Origin: M3007 sp033762055
GTDB taxonomy: Bacteria > Bacteroidota > Bacteroidia > Chitinophagales > Saprospiraceae
Assembly: GCA_033762055.1 (NCBI GenBank)
Contig: JANRLZ010000352.1
Coordinates: forward strand, 1 to 5,501
Length of the DNA stretch: 5,501 bases
Direction of reading: 5' to 3'
Part shown: positions 1 through 5,022 of the stretch, piece after piece
Position numbering within the stretch: the first letter of the stretch is position 1
How the letters are laid out: every line of letters starts with the position of its first letter
The notes under the pieces: model-generated
Told to the model about the DNA's origin: nothing
What the model saw: the letters and a program-made list of their open reading frames with translations, nothing else
Database searches by the model: none
Made by a program: the position numbers and the translations under genes

Positions 1-57
1 CTTAGGAGATGAAAAATGGGTGAGATGATTTTAGGGGTTGTTGAGGCGTTTGGAGGG
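1..57. repeat. Degenerate TTTAGGAG-type G/T-rich repeat, left copy
   Basis: The plus strand reads as loosely repeated units built on TTAGG/TTTGG followed by G-rich runs: CTTAGGAG at 1-8, TTTTAGGGG at 31-39 and GTTTGGAGGGGG near 48-58. The 31-57 stretch aligns with 312-339 on the other side of the fold-back element, with most differences being A/G changes or small gaps. The alignment was made by eye. No function is known to me. Confidence 0.4.
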
Positions 58-147
58 GGTAATGCGGGTACATTATAACCGACAAACAACGAAAACAGAC
101 ACTAAAAGCAGCCGCCAATTTTTTAGATACTAAGTTGGTTCACCAAT

Positions 148-309
148 AGTGCCGCATCCGGCGAATGACAAAGAGCAATGCCTATGTCTCTTTTTCCGCC
201 TCCTGTCGTTGCTCGGCGGTTAAAATATCCCGTATTTCGCCCTTCTCGCGCCTAAGGAGCCGAAAAAATAGCCGATTTCATTGCTATGCTATTCGCCGGA
301 TGCAGCACT
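148..309. repeat. 162-nt fold-back (inverted-repeat) element, MITE-like or structured 3' UTR
   Basis: The outer arms 148-166 and 291-309 are inverted copies matching at 18 of 19 positions; the core arm is GCATCCGGCGAAT. Further inside, AGCAATG (174-180) pairs with CATTGCT (279-285), and 188-204 matches the complement of 255-271 at 14 of 17 positions. GGCG (215-218) pairs with CGCC (238-241), and a tip helix AAATA/TATTT (223-227, 233-237) closes the loop TCCCG. All these pairs are centred at about 229, so the whole element folds as one interrupted hairpin. It begins 21 bp beyond the stop of the minus-strand DUF4105 gene. There is no T-run after it on either strand, so it is not a simple intrinsic terminator. 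I see no clear target-site duplication and no transposase. A dispersed non-autonomous element or a structured 3' UTR are the leading readings. Confidence 0.7.
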
Positions 310-310
310 G

Positions 311-345
311 GTTTAGGAGGTTGATGGAGTTTAGAGAGGTTTCAC
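311..345. repeat. Degenerate TTTAGGAG-type repeat, right copy, overlapping a gene end
   Basis: The plus strand carries GTTTAGGAGGTTGATGGAG followed by TTTAGAGAGG, two units of the same G/T-rich pattern seen at 1-57. The second unit contains the stop codon (331-333) and last codons of the minus-strand DUF4105 gene, so its final residues (KPL) are encoded inside the repeat. This may mean the repeat has replaced or trimmed the original C-terminus, but that is inference. Confidence 0.35.
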
Positions 346-1533
346 TTCCGTTCTTGGTGTTCCTGCCACATCGCTACTTTCCTCCCGTTTCCAGTACCGG
401 CGCCAAAGTCCTTTCACCACGATCAGTCCGACAATCGGCAGGGCAGGGGTGGGCATTTCCTGGGGCATCCAGGCCCAAACGAGCAGCATAAGCGCCGCAG
501 CCAGCGCCGCAGCCGTAAAATAATTTTCCACCGTTCCGGTTCGCTTTGATCGCCAGAAAAACAACAGGTGCGTCGGCCAGGCCCACAGAAGATTCAGGTT
601 GTTTTTGGTGGCCGAATGATCAGTGGCAAACCACAACAGCGCAATGATCAGTCCGGCGATACCCAAAATGAGCCAAAACAACGTGTCGAACACCCGCTCG
701 GTGCGCGGATGGGCCATGCTCAGCAAACCAATGAGGGCAAAAAAAGAAGTTATCCACAACGGTCGGTCGAGCGGACTCGGTACAAAAGGCGCCGCCGGCG
801 CCGGCGTCTCCGGAATATTTCTTTCACGTACTACCAGACTTGCGCCTTCCGGCGTTTTTGCCCGCCCCAATACATCGTGTACATAATCGGGCAAAAACAT
901 AAAGTCGGCCGCTGCGGCCCGTCGGTCGGCAGGCAGACCCAGCACCAGGTCAATGCCAAAATCCAGCCAGGGCTTGTTGTCAATATATGGTTGCAATAAT
1001 TGCCGCATGGTCGCGCCTTTGGGCAGGGCGCTGGAATCTATTTGCAACTGGTAATAAAACGTTTCCTGCACGATGTCGCGAATGCGGGTGGCGCAGTTGT
1101 CGTAGAAAAAATCGTATTTGTAATAACGGTTTTCCTCCTTGTAATTTTCCTGTAACAGGTCGAACAGACGCTGTTTTTGCGCCTGATTCATGTTAAGCAC
1201 CTGCTCCTGCATGGGGCGGCGGTCGTGCAGATTGCCGTATTCAAAACTGCGGTAACTTTCGATGTCGAGGTTGTACAGGAGTTTCCCCTGGCAAAATTTG
1301 AGGATGAAATTGGGTTGTTCAAAATCAAAAGTGCCATAGTTGAAGCAGCGATCAAAACGTTGTACCGGGTCTTTCACCCGAATGGCGCTGTGACCAAAGG
1401 TGCTGTACACAAATTCGCCCGGCGCTACCGTCATCAAACTGATGGTGGCGGAGTCGGACAGCGGCGCGCTGATTTGGGCCGATGCGCCGGTGATACAGGC
1501 CAAAAAGAAAAACAGAGAAAAGAATGGCTTCAT
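331..1533 (-). CDS. DUF4105 / Lnb-type membrane protein (putative lipoprotein N-acyltransferase family)
   Basis: This is a 400-residue envelope protein. I chose the ATG at 1533 over an in-frame TTG three codons upstream because it opens directly into a signal sequence or anchor (MKPFFSLFFFLACITGASA). The periplasmic domain (about 25-225) has the DUF4105 hallmarks: YSTFGHSAIRV with His48, and YKYDFFYDNCATRIRD with Cys147. A Pro/Ala-rich linker (about 241-254) leads to hydrophobic segments near 259-274, 282-303, 313-327, 338-356 and 362-376, with the signature TDHSATKNNLNLLWAWPTH at 304-322, and a charged tail. The family includes Lnb, reported to add the third acyl chain to lipoproteins in Bacteroides, where His and Cys of these motifs are thought to act in catalysis. 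Bacteroidota often carry several DUF4105 paralogues, so this copy may have another substrate. The gene is probably monocistronic: a terminator lies upstream and a fold-back repeat downstream. No Shine-Dalgarno sequence is visible. Confidence 0.92.
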   Translation of the reverse strand: MKPFFSLFFFLACITGASAQISAPLSDSATISLMTVAPGEFVYSTFGHSAIRVKDPVQRFDRCFNYGTFDFEQPNFILKFCQGKLLYNLDIESYRSFEYGNLHDRRPMQEQVLNMNQAQKQRLFDLLQENYKEENRYYKYDFFYDNCATRIRDIVQETFYYQLQIDSSALPKGATMRQLLQPYIDNKPWLDFGIDLVLGLPADRRAAAADFMFLPDYVHDVLGRAKTPEGASLVVRERNIPETPAPAAPFVPSPLDRPLWITSFFALIGLLSMAHPRTERVFDTLFWLILGIAGLIIALLWFATDHSATKNNLNLLWAWPTHLLFFWRSKRTGTVENYFTAAALAAALMLLVWAWMPQEMPTPALPIVGLIVVKGLWRRYWKREESSDVAGTPRTEVKPL

Positions 1534-1729
1534 GTACAGCAAATTTGAGGGGACAAAATTGCTGTTTTTTTGTGGCCTGGTGTACGATCGAATGACGAAC
1601 TTGTAATTTCATCGGAAGAAGGCAGTTCGAAAGTCAGATCAGGCGATAAATGAGGCTTGGCCGCCTTGCTAAATATCAGCATCTATACATGACAGTGATT
1701 CCATCGCTTTTTGACATCTGGGAATAGGT

Positions 1730-1766
1730 AAAAAAAAACGGAAGCCGGCTTTCGCCGACTCCCGTT
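1730..1766 (-). terminator. Intrinsic terminator of the T9SS-cargo gene
   Basis: Read on the minus strand, a 13-bp stem (1754-1766 with 1737-1749, two G-T wobbles) is capped by a GAAA tetraloop (1750-1753) and followed by a T-run formed by the nine As at 1730-1738. It starts 24 bp past the stop codon at 1791. It separates the upstream secreted-protein gene from the downstream DUF4105 gene. The remaining 196 bp up to the DUF4105 start (1534-1729) show no gene and no promoter that I would call with confidence. Confidence 0.88.
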
Positions 1767-1790
1767 GATTCTACAAATTGGAGAGAGAGC

Positions 1791-2936
1791 CTATTGCATT
1801 TTCACAAGTTTTACGGTCTCGCTGCGGTCGCCGAAATCAGCGCGGAGGAAGTACATCCCCGGCGTCAGGGTTTCGGTAGGCAGGGTGACGGTAGAATGGT
1901 CGGCAGGAGCATACAGGGTCAGCACGGTTCGGCCCTGCAGGTCGGACAGGGTAAGCGCCACACGCGCTAAATTTTGAATGGCGGGTATCTGGACTTGTAA
2001 TTGGTCGTTGAACGGATTGGGCGTTACCAGCATCAATTGATCCTCCGAAAATGCCGGTGTTTCTGGTTGTTGAATGAGGGGACTGCGCTCGTCGCCGCCA
2101 CAGCCGCCTTCCGACGGATCGGGTATACCGAAAACGTTGCTGTAACGAGCGATCTGATAACCCGGCTTCAGGAAGCCTGCCGCTAATTTACGCGGCTCGC
2201 CAAACGATTCAATATGGATAATTTCGGCTACCGTAACGCCCTCGTGTTTTATGACTATCTTGCCCCCCGAACAGTAAGCTTGCTCGCCGTTGCTGCAGTA
2301 AAACTGAAAGGGAGAACCGTCATCGTTCGGACGAATCTTTATCGTCGAGTAAGGGCAAGCATCCGAATTGCCAAAAACCCCAAACCAGCGGCTTTCTCCG
2401 TTGGAACCTTGCCGGATTTTGAACGGCACGATATAGCCCTCGTTTGGGTCGGCAAAACAGAACTGGTTCTGGCTGGAAATGGTGCAGTTGGAGAAATTGG
2501 CCGGCGGCGTAAACCCGCTGGAAACCAGATCAATAATTAGTGTGGTCGTAATGTCGGAAACGTTAAAAATACTCAATTCGCCATCGGCGCAGCGGGGGGT
2601 GTTGCGAATTTCGTAGGTCGTGTTGGGCGAGAGCGAGCTGATCCCGGCGGATACCGAAGTGCCGGGGACGTCGAACTCGTCCACCAGCAGGCCCGAACCG
2701 ACCTCAAATACCTTGATATTGTACTCGAAAGGCGGCGTGGAAGGAAGATCCCAGGTGACCTTGATATAATCGGCGCCTACATCGGCAATTAGATAGTTGT
2801 CGGGCGCCGGCTCGTCGCAATCCCCGGTGGGGGCGAGAGCGGGGTTTACAGGGGAGAAGGCGTGAGCGGCGGCAGAAAAAAGCAGGCCGAGTCCCAAACA
2901 GAGACAGACGAATGAACGTTTTGGATGGATGAACAT
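1791..2936 (-). CDS. Secreted fibronectin type III protein with T9SS type A C-terminal sorting domain
   Basis: This is a complete 381-residue exported protein. Residues 1-26 form a Sec signal peptide: basic MFIHPKRS, a Leu/Gly-rich core, and a likely cut after AHA26. Residues about 43-132 look like one fibronectin type III domain (YIKVTWDLP around Trp62; SPNTTYEIR as the later Tyr strand). Residues about 140-300 form a domain I do not recognise, with six of the mature protein's eight cysteines, which suggests disulfides. Residues 301-381 are a T9SS type A sorting domain: VTPNPFNDQLQV, then LSDLQGRTV, LTPGMYFLR and a Lys-rich end VKLVKMQ. By family knowledge the protein crosses the outer membrane through the gliding/T9SS machinery and is released or anchored after removal of this domain. 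No catalytic motif is evident, so an adhesive or binding role is inference. It is transcribed alone, with its own terminator, and diverges from the gene at 3148. Confidence 0.93.
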   Translation of the reverse strand: MFIHPKRSFVCLCLGLGLLFSAAAHAFSPVNPALAPTGDCDEPAPDNYLIADVGADYIKVTWDLPSTPPFEYNIKVFEVGSGLLVDEFDVPGTSVSAGISSLSPNTTYEIRNTPRCADGELSIFNVSDITTTLIIDLVSSGFTPPANFSNCTISSQNQFCFADPNEGYIVPFKIRQGSNGESRWFGVFGNSDACPYSTIKIRPNDDGSPFQFYCSNGEQAYCSGGKIVIKHEGVTVAEIIHIESFGEPRKLAAGFLKPGYQIARYSNVFGIPDPSEGGCGGDERSPLIQQPETPAFSEDQLMLVTPNPFNDQLQVQIPAIQNLARVALTLSDLQGRTVLTLYAPADHSTVTLPTETLTPGMYFLRADFGDRSETVKLVKMQ

Positions 2937-2960
2937 GGAATGAAATTGTGTTTACTTTTT

Positions 2961-2968
2961 AAAATGTA
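2961..2968 (-). promoter_or_regulatory. Candidate -7 promoter box for the T9SS-cargo gene
   Basis: The minus strand reads TACATTTT, 7 of 8 matches to the Bacteroidota -7 consensus TAnnTTTG, and ends 24 bp before the ATG at 2936. That would leave a 5' leader of roughly 20 nt. No good TTTG -33 element sits at the usual spacing, so this is a weak call. Confidence 0.3.
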
Positions 2969-3043
2969 ATCGGTTATCGGGGCGGATTAAGAACGTGCCT
3001 GAATCAGGAAAATCCAGACATATTTTAAACGACAGGAAGAGGA

Positions 3044-3051
3044 TATTTTTG
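3044..3051 (+). promoter_or_regulatory. Candidate -7 promoter box for the 479-residue gene
   Basis: TATTTTTG is an exact match to the Bacteroidota -7 consensus TAnnTTTG. A TTTT at 3023-3026 could stand in for the -33 TTTG, although the 17-bp gap is slightly short. Transcription would start near 3057, giving a leader of about 90 nt before the ATG at 3148. The surroundings are T-rich, so a chance match is possible. Confidence 0.33.
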
Positions 3052-3147
3052 GTTTTTTTATCGTTTTTAAAAGAACTGCTGCAAAGTTAGCCCCGGAACC
3101 TGTTTCAAAATTGTAACACTTTTTGGAAGGTTTACCTTAGACATCAG

Positions 3148-4587
3148 ATGACCCAGACTTTTGCTATAGATGTAATCCAGACGCTTCATTCCGACGAAGC
3201 AAACGAATTCCGGCTTTTTTTGGAAAGTCCCTACTTTATGCAGGGGTTTAAACAGGAAGGGGTGCGTCCGCTTTTTGAGGCGTTGTATCTCGCTGTGCAA
3301 AATGGCACGATCGAAACGCTGGAAAAAGAAGACCTGCACGAACAACTATTCCCGGGCAGGGAATATGTGGAAAGCAAGCTGGACAAACTCATGTCGGAAC
3401 TCAAACGCCTGCTCGAACGCTTTGTGCTGGTACAGCGGTATTTGTCGGACGACAATGAAGCCCAGCAACTGCTGGATATTTCGGTGGATATGCGCTTGCG
3501 CGGCCTCGAAACCCGCTATCAGCAAGCATTGGAAAAGACGAAAAAGAAAGCGGATCATGCAGGTGGCGAATCGCTCAAATCGCTTTTTTTTCGCTACCGG
3601 CTTGCCATGGAGGAGCAAGAGTGGCACAGTACCTTTAATAAAGGAAAAGGGGACCTGAACATTCCTGAAACCATCAACCATCTGGACGTTTATTATTTCG
3701 CGCACCGCTTATGGATGCAAAATCACTTGTTGTTTATGCAACGGGCGGCGTCTATTCCGATAACTTTAGAACAAATTGTAGACATCCCTCAGAAGGCTCT
3801 ACAGAGCAGCCATTTTTTGGATATTTCCAGAGATGTCCATGTTTTACTCAACAAAGATGCCTTACACGAAAACGACTTTAATCAAATTTTACATAAAATT
3901 CAATCACATGAACAAAGCCTTAGTCCGGAGAGTTTGGCCGAATTTTATGCCTATTTAAGGAATTTATGTGTAATACTAATTGACGCGGGCCATACTCATA
4001 TCCATGCAGTGTTACACGAAATCAACAAAGACAATTTACGAAGAGGCTACTTCTACCTTCATGGAAAAATTTCCCCTAACGCTTGTCTTAGCATGATGCA
4101 AACCGCGCTTAGTGTTAATGATATTCCATGGGCTTCCGAATTCATCGAAGTGCACAAGGACAATATTCTGGGCGAAAACGAGACCCAGGATTTTTACCGG
4201 ATGAACAAGGCCCTGTGCCTCTTTGGCGAGAAAAAGTATGAGGAGGCGCTGGAGATGATTCCGTTTGGTTCTACCTATTCCTTTTACCATCTCATGGCGC
4301 GGCGGCTGGAATTGAAAATTCACTACGAGCTGCGCTCGGAATTGCTCGACCACAAAATTGACGCCTTTAAAATGTTCATCAGCCGGGCCGGGCGCAAGGT
4401 GTTCAGCGCCAACCTGCACGAGTTGTTTACCAATTTTGTGAATTTTGTCCGCCAACTGAGCCAATCGGATGGGCCGCAGGCGCGTCAGCGTTCACAAACC
4501 TTGCTGAAAAGAATCAGTGAAAAAGAACGGGTGGCCGAGCGTTTATGGCTGCTCGAAAAGGCCCGCGAACTGGGTGGAAAACGGTAA
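3148..4587 (+). CDS. Large helical protein of unknown function (Saprospiraceae-type orphan family)
   Basis: This is a complete 479-residue soluble protein with no signal peptide or membrane segment, so it is probably cytoplasmic. The ATG at 3148 is the first good start; no Shine-Dalgarno sequence is placed to use it. The N-terminus has a compact helix with the motif EFRLFLESPYF (residues 20-30), followed by charged amphipathic helices (about 75-140, rich in Glu, Lys and Leu). The C-terminal part (about 350-430) contains a TPR-like helix pair, ALCLFGEKKYEEALEMIP, then ARRLELKIHYEL and KIDAFKMFISR. I associate this arrangement (N-terminal SPYF element, C-terminal YEL..FK.F segment) with a recurrent uncharacterised family of about 480-500 residues in Saprospiraceae. 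A scaffold or protein-interaction role is inference only. Residues about 232-311 are encoded by markedly AT-richer DNA than the flanks. The gene stands alone, divergent from the T9SS cargo and convergent with DUF4112. Confidence 0.9.
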   Translation: MTQTFAIDVIQTLHSDEANEFRLFLESPYFMQGFKQEGVRPLFEALYLAVQNGTIETLEKEDLHEQLFPGREYVESKLDKLMSELKRLLERFVLVQRYLSDDNEAQQLLDISVDMRLRGLETRYQQALEKTKKKADHAGGESLKSLFFRYRLAMEEQEWHSTFNKGKGDLNIPETINHLDVYYFAHRLWMQNHLLFMQRAASIPITLEQIVDIPQKALQSSHFLDISRDVHVLLNKDALHENDFNQILHKIQSHEQSLSPESLAEFYAYLRNLCVILIDAGHTHIHAVLHEINKDNLRRGYFYLHGKISPNACLSMMQTALSVNDIPWASEFIEVHKDNILGENETQDFYRMNKALCLFGEKKYEEALEMIPFGSTYSFYHLMARRLELKIHYELRSELLDHKIDAFKMFISRAGRKVFSANLHELFTNFVNFVRQLSQSDGPQARQRSQTLLKRISEKERVAERLWLLEKARELGGKR

Positions 4588-4641
4588 GAATTGTCGTGCA
4601 CGTTGCATAAATGATGGCATAAAATGCTCCGAAACGGGTAT

Positions 4642-4687
4642 AAAACAGGCGGTTTACAGCATGTTCGAGCTGTTAACCGCCTGTTTT
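4642..4687 (+). terminator. Bidirectional intrinsic terminator after the 479-residue gene
   Basis: Arms 4642-4660 and 4669-4687 are inverted copies matching at 18 of 19 positions, with an 8-nt loop (ATGTTCGA). The plus strand ends in TTTT and the minus strand also ends in TTTT because the left arm starts with AAAA. It lies 54 bp past the stop at 4587. Placed between convergent genes, it could stop transcripts from both sides. The terminal T-runs are short, but the stem is very strong. Confidence 0.82.
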
Positions 4688-4717
4688 ATCGTGGTAAGCT
4701 TGGGAAATAATGTTATT

Positions 4718-4747
4718 TTTCTTTGCAGCACGCTGCCGGCATCTTTG
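4718..4747 (+). promoter_or_regulatory. Tandem TAnnTTTG-like boxes, candidate promoter of a small RNA
   Basis: TTTCTTTG (4718-4725) and CATCTTTG (4740-4747) each match the Bacteroidota -7 consensus TAnnTTTG at 7 of 8 positions. The second, in the context ATCTTTGTACC, resembles typical promoter boxes of the phylum. The gap between the two boxes (14 bp) is too short for a clean -33/-7 pair, so either may be the true -7. Transcription from the second would begin near 4752-4754. Confidence 0.35.
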
Positions 4748-4751
4748 TACC

Positions 4752-4879
4752 GTCATCAGATCGCCCTATCCCGGCAGACGACACAAGAACTACCTGCTCT
4801 GCAAAACTCGGGACAAACTTTGTGTTTATTTTTATCGGTGGCGCGTAATGCAATATTGCGCGTCCACCTTTTTCTTTTT
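4752..4879 (+). ncRNA. Candidate small RNA of about 128 nt between tandem terminators
   Basis: The segment follows promoter-like boxes and ends at an intrinsic terminator, downstream of another strong terminator that should already have ended the 3148-4587 transcript. Inside it, TCCCG-GCAGA (4768-4777) can pair with TCTGC (4798-4802) and CGGGA (4808-4812), leaving a 5-nt bulge and a loop of about 20 nt. ACAAACTTTGT (4813-4823) is a further small dyad. There is no ORF with family features. I compared it from memory with SRP RNA, tmRNA and 6S RNA and saw none of their signature motifs. The alternative is plain spacer with a redundant second terminator. Confidence 0.33.
4837..4879 (+). terminator. 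Intrinsic terminator, plus strand only
   Basis: The left arm GGTGGCGCGTAAT (4837-4849) pairs with ATTGCGCG and CCACC (4855-4868), with a single bulged T at 4863 and one T-G pair. The loop is GCAAT, and the tract TTTTTCTTTTT follows at 4869-4879. The minus strand has no T-run, so it is directional. No plus-strand gene lies between it and the preceding terminator, which is the main argument for a small RNA here. Confidence 0.78.
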
Positions 4880-4881
4880 CA

Positions 4882-4922
4882 GAAACGGGTGAAAAGGAAG
4901 CCCATTATTATTCACCCGTTCC
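4882..4922. repeat. Inverted repeat with 17-nt loop, possibly a 3' structure of the DUF4112 transcript
   Basis: GAAACGGGTGAA (4882-4893) and TTCACCCGTTCC (4911-4922) are inverted copies matching at 11 of 12 positions. The one difference is an A-C mismatch in plus-strand RNA but a G-U pair in minus-strand RNA, so the hairpin is slightly better when read from the DUF4112 side. Neither strand has a T-run after it, so it is not a standard intrinsic terminator. It lies 101 bp beyond the DUF4112 stop. Confidence 0.55.
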
Positions 4923-5022
4923 TTCTACCCGGGCGAAAAAGGTTTGCAAAGAAAATGGGACTTAAATCATTGAAAATCAAATTAATCCATCCTGTATATC
5001 TGCAAATCACAAAAATAAAAGT

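Larger units (their letters stand above)
1..330. other. Gene-free left end (repeats and a fold-back element)
   Basis: No credible coding sequence lies here. All three plus frames hit a stop within the first 28 bases, and the minus frames give only a 23-codon ORF that runs out at positions 2-4. The interval is the 3' flank of the minus-strand DUF4105 gene. It contains G-rich degenerate repeats near 1-57 and 311-345, a short dyad TTGGTTCACCAA at 135-146, and the long fold-back element at 148-309, annotated separately. A 108-codon plus-strand ORF starting at 165 is an artefact of the fold-back sequence running into the antisense of the DUF4105 gene. Confidence 0.75.
4588..5022. other. Gene-free convergent spacer with three hairpins
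   Basis: This 435-bp interval between two convergent genes has no credible ORF. A 204-codon plus-strand ORF starting at 4517 overlaps both neighbouring genes, has no recognisable family features and reads through both terminators. From left to right the spacer holds a bidirectional terminator (4642-4687), promoter-like boxes (4718-4747), a possibly folded segment (4768-4814), a plus-strand terminator (4837-4879) and an inverted repeat (4882-4922). From 4923 to 5022 I see only AT-rich sequence. Confidence 0.7.

Noticed and set aside
72..77. TATAAT on the minus strand (ATTATA at 72-77)
   Set aside because: No -35 partner at 17 bp, Bacteroidota do not normally use this box, and the ATG after it opens only a 23-codon frame.
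148..309. Fold-back arms as part of a CRISPR array
   Set aside because: There are only two inverted arms, not several direct repeats with unique spacers, and no cas gene is near.
165..491. Plus-strand 108-codon ORF
   Set aside because: It begins inside the fold-back repeat and continues antisense to the DUF4105 gene; its Arg/Ser-rich composition matches no family.
568..999. Plus-strand ORFs antisense to the DUF4105 gene (568-999 and 623-886)
   Set aside because: They are Arg/Gln-rich shadows caused by the GC-rich Pro/Ala linker and membrane segments of the real minus-strand gene.
1352..1612. Minus-strand 86-codon ORF with an ATG at 1612 overlapping the DUF4105 start
   Set aside because: Two thirds of it is out-of-frame sequence of the DUF4105 signal peptide and domain; no signal or family features of its own.
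1711..1734. TTGACA at 1711-1716 as a -35 box
   Set aside because: No TATAAT-like or TAnnTTTG-like partner at suitable spacing, and the sequence runs straight into the A-run of the minus-strand terminator.
3125..3130. GGAAGG as a Shine-Dalgarno sequence for the gene at 3148
   Set aside because: It is 17 nt from the ATG, too far for ribosome binding, and genes of this phylum usually lack such sites.
3111..3140. TTG-N19-TACCTTAG as the promoter of the gene at 3148
   Set aside because: The spacing fits, but transcription would start at about the ATG itself, giving a leaderless message; the exact TAnnTTTG match at 3044 is the better candidate.
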